A stretch of DNA of 64,000 nt from assembly GCA_963851325.1 (NCBI GenBank), contig CAWKOR010000002.1:434001-498000 (forward strand). Reading direction: 5' to 3'. Positions 34,689-42,061 of the stretch are shown here, piece after piece. A model generated the notes under the pieces. The model did no database searches. It had not been told where the DNA came from and saw nothing but the letters and a program-made list of their open reading frames with translations. The translations under genes and the position numbers were made by a program. How positions within the stretch are numbered: position 1 is the stretch's first letter; each line of letters opens with the position of its first letter. Origin of the DNA: DATGKG01 sp963851325 (GTDB lineage: Bacteria > Desulfobacterota > Binatia > Binatales > Binataceae).

Positions 34689-35810
34689 TCAATTCAGATG
34701 CGCCATTACCTTACCCATCTGCGAAGTGTCATAGGCGCAAAGCTGCGCAACCTCGCGAGCCAGACTGCCGGAGTTGAGCGCGTCGAGCATCGCCTTGACT
34801 GAAACCGTATCGAAGTCGCGCTTTAGAATGACGAGATCGTAACGTTCTTCGCGAATCGGCACGAACCCGAGCCCATAAACGTCAGCCGCAATCCGAATTG
34901 TCACTCCAAAGTCGGCCTCGCCGGTCGCGATCGCCGCCGCGACCTCGAGATGTCCCGCGAACTCTCTACCGTAGCCATCGAGGGCTCTGGTGCGAATGCC
35001 GAGGTCGACGATCGCTTCGTCCAGCGTGGCGCGCGCGCCCGAGCCGAGCTCGCGATTAGCAATGCGGAGATGTGGCCGCGCGAGGTCAATGAAGCCTCGA
35101 AGCTTAAGCGGATTGCCCGGAGCCGTGGCAATGCCGAGTTCCCAGCGCGCGAAGTTCACCAGCATCGCCGGATGCCGCTTGAGGCCCATGACGGTCGCGC
35201 CCGAGTTGAAATCACCGCTTTTGGGGTCGCGCAGATGCACGCCCGCGATATGCGCGCGCCCGCCGAGCAATTCCTTCAGCGCTTGACCACTGGAGCAATT
35301 CAGAGCCGCCGGACATACCGGCGCACGCCGCCGCGCCAAAAATTCCGCGAGCAGCACCGCCGACGGATCGCATCCCGCGATCAGGAGGGTCGCATCGATT
35401 TCCTCGTCGGTGCGGAAGCTAGCAACCTCGGCATCGACGCGACTGGCCCGCTCAACAATTCCGGCAGCGGACGCCAGCGCCAGATGCACCGGCGCCTGCG
35501 GATGCGCAACCAGCTTGCCACCGACCCGCCCCAGCGCGACTCGCGCGGTAACGCCGGCGGGCGCCGCGACTGCGCCATCCCATCGCGCGCGAACGTGGCG
35601 GACGGTTTCGCGACTCTCGCCGAAAAGCGATTCGACGGTGGCGCCCAACTCTCGTGCCAGCGCGAGCGCCACCGACACGCCGGGCTGATAGGTGTTAGCT
35701 TCGATTGCGCCAAGCGCCTGGCGCGAAATGCCCGCTCGTTTGGCCAGCCCGGCCTGGCTTAGTTTGCGTGCGATGCGGGCGGCACGGATCGGATGTTCCT
35801 TGTCTGCCAT
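34689..35810 (-). CDS. XRE-type regulator with periplasmic-binding-like sensor domain (molybdate-linked)
   Basis: A 373-residue transcription factor. Residues 1-60 are an XRE helix-turn-helix (RAARIARKLSQAGLAKRAGI, SRQALGAIEANTYQPG). Residues about 130-360 form a PBP-like sensor (LLIAGCDPSAVLLAEFLARR, NCSSGQALKELLGGRAHIAG) like that found in molybdate-responsive regulators. The start is ATG 35810 (MADKEHPIR), with no need for the upstream extension. It is divergent from modB with a 154-bp gap that contains a palindrome. It probably senses molybdate or tungstate and controls modBC. Confidence 0.88.
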   Translation of the reverse strand: MADKEHPIRAARIARKLSQAGLAKRAGISRQALGAIEANTYQPGVSVALALARELGATVESLFGESRETVRHVRARWDGAVAAPAGVTARVALGRVGGKLVAHPQAPVHLALASAAGIVERASRVDAEVASFRTDEEIDATLLIAGCDPSAVLLAEFLARRRAPVCPAALNCSSGQALKELLGGRAHIAGVHLRDPKSGDFNSGATVMGLKRHPAMLVNFARWELGIATAPGNPLKLRGFIDLARPHLRIANRELGSGARATLDEAIVDLGIRTRALDGYGREFAGHLEVAAAIATGEADFGVTIRIAADVYGLGFVPIREERYDLVILKRDFDTVSVKAMLDALNSGSLAREVAQLCAYDTSQMGKVMAHLN

Positions 35811-35932
35811 AATGCTTGTCCAGACAACCACTACCATGGCATAAGTCACTGCGGCTCGCGAGCAAGCCTTATTCGGTGAAAATGCCTGCCGCGAAGATGC
35901 GAATATGGTCGATCATGCAGCCGCGACATTTT

Positions 35933-35947
35933 ACGATTTGGAATCGT
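35933..35947. promoter_or_regulatory. Palindrome ACGATTTGGAATCGT upstream of modB, possible operator
   Basis: ACGATT-TGG-AATCGT is a perfect 6-bp inverted repeat centred 25 bp before the modB start. Its position over the likely promoter fits an operator for the divergent XRE-type regulator. The sequence differs from the classical ModE box, so recognition by a different protein is plausible. Confidence 0.4.
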
Positions 35948-35964
35948 TGTTCGATTAACTTCCG

Positions 35965-36672
35965 ATGAACTGGGTTGCGCTTTTTCTGACGCTCAAACTC
36001 GCTGCGGTGGTGTGCGCCATCTTGCTGCTGATCGGACTTCCGCTCGCCTATTGGATCAGCTTTTCGCATCGGCGCTGGAAGTTCATCGTCGAATCAGTCG
36101 TCGCCTTGCCGCTGGTGCTGCCGCCGACCGTGCTCGGCTTTTATGTTCTAGTTGCAACCGGGCAGCAAAGCCCGCTCGGCAGGCTCTATCGATCCTGGTC
36201 CGGACACCTGCTGCCGTTTACGTTCGAGGGACTGGTGTTCGCCTCGGTCATCTATAGCCTGCCGTTTACAGTGCAGCCGATGGTGGCGGCCTTCAGCCTT
36301 GTCGATCACAACCTGCTCAACGCGTCGGCGATCCTGGGCGCGTCACGGATGCGCACTTTTTTTCGCGTGGTGCTCCCGCTCTCGTTTGTCGGAGTGGTTA
36401 CCGGCATGGTGCTCAGTTTCGCGCATACGCTGGGCGAATTCGGCGTAGTTCTGATGGTGGGTGGCAACATTCCAGGGGTAACCGAAACGATTTCGATCGC
36501 GATCTATGACGATGTGCAGGCGCTGAACTATGCGCGCGCGAATCACCTGGCATTGGTGCTGCTGGTGTTTTCGTTTCTGGTATTGTCGGTCACCTATGCC
36601 TTGAATCGAAGGGTCTGGGCGCTCTCCCCAAATGGCCGCGGCGCGATGGCCCGAGTATCGGTCGCAAAGTGA
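35965..36672 (+). CDS. modB: Molybdate ABC transporter permease
   Basis: A 235-residue inner-membrane permease with five to six transmembrane segments. It carries the EAA-like loop NASAILGASRMRTFFRVVLP and the conserved end HTLGEFGVVLMVGGNIPG, which is diagnostic of ModB, and ETISIAIYDDVQ. It transports molybdate or tungstate with ModC. The modC start lies 67 bp downstream. No modA gene for the binding protein is found on either side; the upstream neighbour is the divergent regulator. Confidence 0.94.
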   Translation: MNWVALFLTLKLAAVVCAILLLIGLPLAYWISFSHRRWKFIVESVVALPLVLPPTVLGFYVLVATGQQSPLGRLYRSWSGHLLPFTFEGLVFASVIYSLPFTVQPMVAAFSLVDHNLLNASAILGASRMRTFFRVVLPLSFVGVVTGMVLSFAHTLGEFGVVLMVGGNIPGVTETISIAIYDDVQALNYARANHLALVLLVFSFLVLSVTYALNRRVWALSPNGRGAMARVSVAK

Positions 36673-36739
36673 CGAGGAGCGGCGCCTGCTTGCTGTTCGG
36701 TCATGCTGACGCCGGCCGAGCGTCGCTATCGAATCGGTG

Positions 36740-37822
36740 ATGCTCTCGGTTGACATTCGCGCCGGCCTTTCCGAAGACTTCACGCTCGAAGCGAACTTCA
36801 CCGCGCCCGCGGGCATCACGATCCTGTTCGGGCGCTCGGGGGCAGGGAAAACCACGCTGCTCAACGCAGTGGCGGGATTGGTCCGCCCGGACGGGGGCCG
36901 CATCGCGCGCGATTCGCAGGTGCTGTTTGATGCCGCGGCGAGAGTCGATCTTTCTCCCGCGCAACGATCGGTCGGTTTCCTGTTCCAGGACCTCGCGCTC
37001 TTCCCACATATGACGGCCGAGCAGAACGTCGAGTATGGTCTGGCGAAGCTGCCCGCGAAGACCCGCAGATTGCGCGCAGCGGCTATCCTCGATGCGATGC
37101 GGGTGGGTCATCTCGGTCGGCGCAAACCCGCGCAGATTTCCGGCGGCGAGAAACAGCGCGTCGCGCTGGCCCGGTCGCTGGTCACCGACCCCTCAACCCT
37201 CCTGCTCGACGAGCCATTGGCCGCACTCGATGCGATCGCGAAGTCCTCGATCATCGCGGACCTGCGCAAATGGAACGAGGCCCATCGCATCCCAATCATC
37301 TACGTGACCCATTCGCTCGAGGAGGCATTCGCGGTCGGCGAAAACGTGGTGGTGCTGGAGGCCGGAAAAATCATCGCGCGCGGCCACCCGTCAGAGGTCC
37401 TGGATGCGCCGCGGCAGGAAACTATCGCGCAGCTCGCCGGTTTCGAAAATCTCTTCGAGGCAACCGTAACCGCGGTGCATGATGAGCTGGGCACCATGGT
37501 GTGCGCGCTCTCCGGCAGCGCGCTTCGACTGGAGGCGCCGCTCACTCGCCATCATCCGGGAGAACAGTTGCGGGTCGCAATCCGTGCCGGCGACATCATG
37601 ATTGCGAACCGCCGGCCGCATGAAATCAGCGCACGCAACGTTTTCCCCGGCACCGTCGCATCGATGCGAATTGAGGGACATAGCGCGATCGTCACGGTGG
37701 AAGCGGGGCGAACCTTCGAGGTGCGGCTAACCCTGGGCTCGCGCCAGGACCTGCATCTTCAACCCGGCGCGCAAGTCTGGCTCGTCATCAAAACCTATTC
37801 GTGTCATCTGGTGGCGCGATGA
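36740..37822 (+). CDS. modC: Molybdate ABC transporter ATP-binding protein
   Basis: A 360-residue ABC ATPase with a molybdate-type regulatory tail. Walker A is GRSGAGKTT, the signature is ISGGEKQRVALARSL, and Walker B is LLLDEPLAALD. The C-terminal 65 residues (NVFPGTVASMRIEGHSAIVT) are a TOBE/Mop domain that binds molybdate and inhibits the transporter. ATG 36740 is preferred over the overlapping GTG at 36737. It pairs with ModB in the inner membrane; ATP is hydrolysed in the cytoplasm. Confidence 0.95.
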   Translation: MLSVDIRAGLSEDFTLEANFTAPAGITILFGRSGAGKTTLLNAVAGLVRPDGGRIARDSQVLFDAAARVDLSPAQRSVGFLFQDLALFPHMTAEQNVEYGLAKLPAKTRRLRAAAILDAMRVGHLGRRKPAQISGGEKQRVALARSLVTDPSTLLLDEPLAALDAIAKSSIIADLRKWNEAHRIPIIYVTHSLEEAFAVGENVVVLEAGKIIARGHPSEVLDAPRQETIAQLAGFENLFEATVTAVHDELGTMVCALSGSALRLEAPLTRHHPGEQLRVAIRAGDIMIANRRPHEISARNVFPGTVASMRIEGHSAIVTVEAGRTFEVRLTLGSRQDLHLQPGAQVWLVIKTYSCHLVAR

Positions 37823-37899
37823 TGAGGCGCGGGGCTGGAACCCCGACTTTAGGGGCGCAAGCGGTAAGCTTCGAACCGTCCAAAGTTTTGCGGATCCTA

Positions 37900-38325
37900 T
37901 CAGTTATCCGCACGCAGCTCGCCGATTTGGCCAGGCTCAGTGATCGTTAAGGTCCGGCCCGCATCGGTGATGAGACGCCCGCTGCTTACGACCCAATGCC
38001 CGCTCTGCACTTTCAAGATGACGTCCATCGTGCCGTTGGTGCGTGCTCCCGTCACCTGAAGTGCGAAGCTCGCCCACCCATCGATGCCTTCGTAGTGGAT
38101 GTGGCCGATCCAGTTCAGCCGCGCATTTTCAACCCCGCCCACCGCCTTCTGGACCGCGACGTTGTGCTCGGCGAAATTCAGCGCGACGGCGGCCGGCGTG
38201 CTACTGCGCAAATACAGCTCGCCGAATGTGATCATCATCACCAGGATGACCAACCATCCTTTGAACATTCGCGTGGCTTCCGGTGAGATGTTGATCGCGG
38301 GCAGCATTTTCTTCAGTTCCATCAT
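37900..38325 (-). CDS. Membrane-anchored Coa1-like protein
   Basis: About 141 residues. An N-terminal membrane anchor (MFKGWLVILVMMITFGELYL) is followed by a small alpha/beta domain, NVAVQKAVGGVENARLNWIG then DVILKVQSGHWVVSSGRL, which resembles cytochrome oxidase assembly factor Coa1. The similarity is moderate, so the assignment is tentative. Start ATG 38325 is uncertain, as no clear ribosome-binding site is present. It is probably the last gene of the minus-strand operon with the outer-membrane protein. Confidence 0.5.
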   Translation of the reverse strand: MMELKKMLPAINISPEATRMFKGWLVILVMMITFGELYLRSSTPAAVALNFAEHNVAVQKAVGGVENARLNWIGHIHYEGIDGWASFALQVTGARTNGTMDVILKVQSGHWVVSSGRLITDAGRTLTITEPGQIGELRADN

Positions 38326-38407
38326 GGTGTGGAGCATAGGGCGTGCCCGACGAATGCCCGAAAGTGAGCCGCTCGGCATCAAACCTCTTTTCAGATGATG
38401 TCCCAAA

Positions 38408-39718
38408 TCAATCCATCTTCATCATCGCGGGACGCAGCCGGATAAACGCGGCAACCCCAACCGGCGTCTGCGAGTGATATGCGCTGTTCAGTCGGCCATC
38501 GATCACGTTGGTGGTGATCATCACACCTGGCGCGATGGCGAATGTATTGAACAAATCGAAGTTGCGCAGATAGCCGACGCTGACCTCGCCCACGGTGTAA
38601 ACTCCACCCGGCGGCACGACATCGAGGTCCTCGCCGGTCTTGCGAACATACTCGGCCCGCCCGAACAAGACGTTGGCGCCGTCGAGGTCAAGGTTGCTCT
38701 CCAGCAGCAACGCATCGGTGGGTTTGCCGCTGGAGGGAATATTGCGGCCCCATCCCGCGGTGGTCGCCCAGTTTCCTCCCGATGCAAGTCGCCGATTGTA
38801 GGTCGCCGACGCGGTCACCCGATTGACGCTGACCTCGGGTTCCAGTTGCTCGGGGCTCTTCAGATACCCATATGAAAGTTGAAAGCTGAGATCGCGCGTC
38901 GGATTGACGCTCACCCGCGTCGCATAAGAATCCATCCGCCGGAAGTCGAAGTTCGAGCGATTCGCATCCGGCTCGCGGCCGTTGAACCATGACGCTTCCA
39001 GCTTCACGGTGCGGGTAAAAATCCCTGCCGTGACGACGCCAAAAGTTACATGTGTGGAATCCATCCAGTGATGCCCGATGGGCGCGAACGGATCCGCGGC
39101 CGCGGATTCGCGATGCGGCGCGGCGACCGGTCCTAGCGCGGGTTCCCCCACCGGACCCCCATAGAGTTGGAACCCCAGGTCTTTGGTGATCGGATGGGTA
39201 TAGGTCGCGGCCAGCTCCATAAACAAATCATGCGGATGCTGACGGTCGTGGTTGGGAACGCCATGGAATGCTTCGCCGGATTGCAGCAGCAGCGGATAGC
39301 CGCGTCCGCCATCGGTCCATTGCTCTCCGCTCATCATCAGGCGGCCGCCGAATTCGCCACCAAGTAGATCATGCTGCGCCATCAGCATCGCCCAGTTGGT
39401 GCTGAAGATTTGTCCGCCGCCGCGACGACTGCCCTGGTAGTCATAACCGCCGAACGCCAGCCCATGCGCCATCAAGCTCCATTCGTTCAAAGAGAAGTGG
39501 CGCGCATACATTGGCGTCGAATCCGGTTGCCACGCCGTGCCCGAACCCTCGCGACCCATCGGGATTTGGAGCGAGTCCGTGGGGCTATGATCCATCTTCG
39601 CCATCTCATCAGGCGTCATATTCATCTCGTTGGATTGAGATGCCTGCTGCGCCCGGGCACTCGCGCTCGCCATGCAGGCGAGCACTATAACGACGATCGC
39701 AAAACGTCCGATCTTCAA
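38408..39718 (-). CDS. Predicted outer-membrane beta-barrel protein (metal-resistance associated)
   Basis: A 436-residue exported protein. After a signal peptide (FAIVVIVLACMASASARA) there is a Met/His-rich stretch NEMNMTPDEMAKMDHSPTD, then repeated amphipathic strands with aromatic ends such as DLSFQLSYGYLKSPEQ and VSVGYLRNFDLFNTF. Histidines cluster in NHDRQHPHDLFME. The Met/His-rich start suggests copper or another soft metal. Similar proteins occur near copper and efflux genes, but I cannot name a family. It lies between the Cys/His-rich protein and the Coa1-like gene. Confidence 0.6.
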   Translation of the reverse strand: MKIGRFAIVVIVLACMASASARAQQASQSNEMNMTPDEMAKMDHSPTDSLQIPMGREGSGTAWQPDSTPMYARHFSLNEWSLMAHGLAFGGYDYQGSRRGGGQIFSTNWAMLMAQHDLLGGEFGGRLMMSGEQWTDGGRGYPLLLQSGEAFHGVPNHDRQHPHDLFMELAATYTHPITKDLGFQLYGGPVGEPALGPVAAPHRESAAADPFAPIGHHWMDSTHVTFGVVTAGIFTRTVKLEASWFNGREPDANRSNFDFRRMDSYATRVSVNPTRDLSFQLSYGYLKSPEQLEPEVSVNRVTASATYNRRLASGGNWATTAGWGRNIPSSGKPTDALLLESNLDLDGANVLFGRAEYVRKTGEDLDVVPPGGVYTVGEVSVGYLRNFDLFNTFAIAPGVMITTNVIDGRLNSAYHSQTPVGVAAFIRLRPAMMKMD

Positions 39719-39801
39719 TTCTGATCTCCAACAAATTGGTGCGAAAAAAAACCTGGGCCTCGCGCTTGCCGCGCGGACACGAGTTCCGGACCGAGATGAG
39801 A

Positions 39802-40164
39802 TCAGATAAGAAGCGTTCGCAGCTCGATGACGAGCGGAGTGCCGGCCGGCGGGGAGGGCGTCCGGGCCGCGACGAATATGCTGTCGAGGCGAAACTGATG
39901 CCGCGGCTGAAGCGCTACCAGGGCCGGCATCGGCACGCTCGTGAGCGAAGGCGCGGGAGTTAGAGCATTGCGATTGGAATCGAGAGCGGAATCACAGCTT
40001 ACGGTGTTGCAGCACGGATGGTTTGCCGCATCGGAACTTGAATTGTGATGGCAGGTCTCACGCGCCATGCCGCACAGCATCGGCGAATGCATCGCGAAAG
40101 CCATCGCGAGCACGACCGCCAGAAATGTCCTGCCGATGAGCATCACCGTGATAATTCTAACCAT
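39802..40164 (-). CDS. Small exported Cys/His-rich protein
   Basis: About 120 residues. The start MVRIITVMLIGRTFLAVVLA is a signal peptide, followed by a cluster MLCGMARETCHHNSSSDAAN and HPCCNTVSCDS, giving several cysteines and histidines in 35 residues that could bind metal. The rest is Pro-rich. ATG 40164 is the best start. It lies just after a hairpin and in the same strand as the TauE-like gene. I do not recognise the family; a metal or sulphur role is inferred from composition and neighbours. Confidence 0.55.
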   Translation of the reverse strand: MVRIITVMLIGRTFLAVVLAMAFAMHSPMLCGMARETCHHNSSSDAANHPCCNTVSCDSALDSNRNALTPAPSLTSVPMPALVALQPRHQFRLDSIFVAARTPSPPAGTPLVIELRTLLI

Positions 40165-40165
40165 C

Positions 40166-40191
40166 GACGCCCGGCAATGGTACCGGGCGTC
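40166..40191 (-). terminator. Hairpin between the TauE-like and Cys/His-rich genes
   Basis: GACGCCCGG at 40166-40174 pairs perfectly with CCGGGCGTC at 40183-40191. It fills the 39-bp gap between two minus-strand genes and ends two bases before the next start codon, so it could reduce transcription or translation of the downstream gene. No T tract follows, so an attenuator or processing site is as likely as a terminator. Confidence 0.45.
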
Positions 40192-40203
40192 CAAGCGAGG
40201 AGA

Positions 40204-40563
40204 TCATTTGACCAGCATTCTGGCCGCGATCAGGAGCAGAAATACCGCGAAGCCGCGCCTTACGATGTCGGGGGGTAGCTTCACCGCGACGATCGAACCG
40301 AAATACGCACCCACCATCAGCCCGGCGGCCAGCAGCATCGCGTAGGTGAAGTTCACCTGGCCGTGGCGGTAATACTCGATCGCGCCCAGCAATCCCACCG
40401 GCGGCAGTAAGGCGGCCAGCGAGGTGCCGATCGCGGCCTGCGGCGGCATTGCGAGCACGAACACTAAAGCGGGCACGATCAGAACCCCGCCCGCGACGCC
40501 GAAGAATCCACCCATCACGCCAGCCACCCCTCCAATCGCCAATACAATCATCGTCTGACTCAT
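40204..40563 (-). CDS. Half-size TauE/SafE-type sulfite exporter family protein
   Basis: About 119 residues, roughly half the usual TauE/SafE length, with four probable membrane helices. The N-terminal repeat GGVAGVMGGFFGVAGGVLIV is the family signature, followed by ALVFVLAMPPQAAIGTSLAA. Two copies would be needed for the usual fold, so it may act as a homodimer. An ATG at 40563 is used; a TTG four codons upstream has GGGAG close to it. It is downstream of an ArsR-type regulator gene. Substrates of the family are sulfite, sulfoacetate or related anions. Confidence 0.85.
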   Translation of the reverse strand: MSQTMIVLAIGGVAGVMGGFFGVAGGVLIVPALVFVLAMPPQAAIGTSLAALLPPVGLLGAIEYYRHGQVNFTYAMLLAAGLMVGAYFGSIVAVKLPPDIVRRGFAVFLLLIAARMLVK

Positions 40564-40596
40564 TTTGTTTTCCAAAGCTCCCTGAATTCTCGAAAG

Positions 40597-40992
40597 TTAG
40601 CTGCGCGCGCGACGCCGAAGCGGGCCGAAGCCATTGCTCATCGCCCCGACCTGCGCCGCGAGTCGTTCGCGCACCCCCGCGCAAACCAGTTCGCAGAGCT
40701 CGAAAACCGTCGTATCGGCGATCGAATAATTCGCGGTGCTGCCGTGCGCCCGACGCTGCACCAGCCCCACCTCCTGCAAGACCCGCAGGTGTTTGCTGAC
40801 GTTGGGCTGGGTCGAGCCAACCGCCGCGGTCAGCGCCGAGACGCTCATTTCACCGCTCTCCAGGGTCTGGAGGATGCGCAGGCGAATCGGCTCGCCCAAG
40901 GCGCGAAAGCGGGCGGCGACCAGCTCCAGGGCCTCGGGCGGCATCGGTGCGCGAAGTTGGCGGGCCGTCATGCTTTTGAGCTTGCTAATCAT
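40597..40992 (-). CDS. ArsR/SmtB family transcriptional regulator
   Basis: A 131-residue winged-helix repressor. The core reads FRALGEPIRLRILQTLESGE, and the recognition helix is in STQPNVSKHLRVLQEVGLVQ. Cysteines C100 and C104 (FELCELVCAG) lie in the last helix and could sense a metal, sulfide or redox state. AGGAGC precedes the start. It is divergent from two YeeE/YedE genes and followed by a TauE-like gene, similar in layout to the BigR/SqrR sulfur regulons. It probably binds the palindrome in the intergenic region. Confidence 0.9.
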   Translation of the reverse strand: MISKLKSMTARQLRAPMPPEALELVAARFRALGEPIRLRILQTLESGEMSVSALTAAVGSTQPNVSKHLRVLQEVGLVQRRAHGSTANYSIADTTVFELCELVCAGVRERLAAQVGAMSNGFGPLRRRARS

Positions 40993-41001
40993 ATTGCTCC
41001 T

Positions 41002-41025
41002 ATAACAATATTACTATATGGTTAT
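41002..41025. promoter_or_regulatory. Inverted repeat between arsR-type and YeeE/YedE genes, probable operator
   Basis: ATAAC at 41002-41006 and GTTAT at 41021-41025 form an inverted repeat separated by 14 bp, in an AT-rich island (AATATTACTATATG) that stands out from the high-GC surroundings. It lies in the only 72-bp gap between the divergent regulator and transporter genes. This is where an ArsR/BigR-type repressor would be expected to act on both promoters. Confidence 0.55.
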
Positions 41026-41064
41026 GTGACTCCATGCAAGTGACCGAATATAAGGAAGCGAGCC

Positions 41065-41496
41065 ATGCATGATTTCACGCCTCTCTCCGCCCTGTTTGGC
41101 GGAATTCTGGTCGGACTGAGCGCCGCGGCGATGCTGCTGCTGGAGGGCAAGATCGCGGGCATCAGCGGTATTTGCGCCGGCGTACTCCACCCCTCCAAAG
41201 GCGAGACCGGGTGGAAGCTCTCGTTCATCGCGGGACTCCTCGGGGGCGGAATGCTGCTGCGGATTTTTCTTCCCGGGGCTTTTGACTTCGGCATCGTCCG
41301 CCCCTACGGCGTGCTGATGCTTGCGGGACTGCTGGTCGGCTTCGGCACCCGCCTGGGTAACGGATGCACCAGTGGCCATGGCGTTTGCGGTATCAGCCGG
41401 CTGTCGCCTCGCTCGATGGTGGCGACGCTGACGTTTATCGCGAGCGGGGCGCTGGTAGTGTTCCTCGTCAATCACGTTTTGGGAGGCGCGCAATGA
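41065..41496 (+). CDS. YeeE/YedE family transporter subunit 1 (sulfur-compound uptake)
   Basis: A 143-residue membrane protein with about four helices. It contains the family motif GNGCTSGHGVCGISRLS, whose cysteines take part in thiosulfate handling in YeeE. Its length is half that of classical YeeE, and the second half is encoded by the next gene, which overlaps it by four bases. This two-subunit form is known near BigR-type regulators (PmpA/PmpB). A ribosome-binding AAGGAAG precedes the ATG. Confidence 0.9.
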   Translation: MHDFTPLSALFGGILVGLSAAAMLLLEGKIAGISGICAGVLHPSKGETGWKLSFIAGLLGGGMLLRIFLPGAFDFGIVRPYGVLMLAGLLVGFGTRLGNGCTSGHGVCGISRLSPRSMVATLTFIASGALVVFLVNHVLGGAQ

Positions 41497-41951
41497 AGGC
41501 AACTGTGGTTTCGTTCCTCGCCGGTGTGGTGTTTGCCATTGGCCTTGGCATCTCCGGAATGACGCGGCCCATCAAAGTGATCGGCTTTCTCGATTTTGCC
41601 GGGAACTGGGATGCCAGTCTGGGCTTCGTGATGCTCGGTGCGATCGCCGTTTTCTTCGTGGCCTACAGAGTCAGCCGACGGATGGGCGCGCCGCTGCTGG
41701 CTGCGCAATTCTCCGTCCCCAAGCGCACCGACCTCGACGCGCAACTGATCCTCGGCGCCGCCATCTTCGGCGCGGGATGGGGGCTTGGTGGATTTTGCCC
41801 CGGCCCTGCAATTACGTCATTGGCCTCGGGCGCGCTGCCGGTGATGGCGTTCGTCGCCTCGATGGCGGCGGGAATTTATCTTCACGCATTTACGCGTAAC
41901 TTCGGCGGTTCACGCACGGCGCCACTCGCGATAGCTGCGGCGGACTCGTAG
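41493..41951 (+). CDS. YeeE/YedE family transporter subunit 2
   Basis: A 152-residue membrane protein and natural partner of the preceding subunit. It has GLGISGMTRPIKVIGFLDFA in the N-terminal half and GGFCPGPAITSLASG, a cysteine motif of the family, in the C-terminal half. ATG 41493 overlaps the stop of the first gene (ATGA), so translation is coupled. Together they would make a full sulfur-compound channel. It ends 110 bp before a convergent gene, with a hairpin terminator in the gap. Confidence 0.9.
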   Translation: MKATVVSFLAGVVFAIGLGISGMTRPIKVIGFLDFAGNWDASLGFVMLGAIAVFFVAYRVSRRMGAPLLAAQFSVPKRTDLDAQLILGAAIFGAGWGLGGFCPGPAITSLASGALPVMAFVASMAAGIYLHAFTRNFGGSRTAPLAIAAADS

Positions 41952-42003
41952 GCAGCATCGGTAGATCTCCTGGTATGGAAAGCTTCCTCCCCGCATGACG
42001 TGA

Positions 42004-42035
42004 CAGCGCCTGCGAAGGGTTCTCCGCAGGCGCTG
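42004..42035. terminator. Hairpin terminator between convergent transporter and LLM genes
   Basis: CAGCGCCTGCG at 42004-42014 pairs perfectly with CGCAGGCGCTG at 42025-42035, an 11-bp stem with 10-nt loop. TTGTCAG follows on the plus strand. It lies in the gap between genes ending at 41951 and 42062 and may serve both directions. Confidence 0.7.
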
Positions 42036-42061
42036 TTGTCAGAAGGAATAAAGAGGATGCT

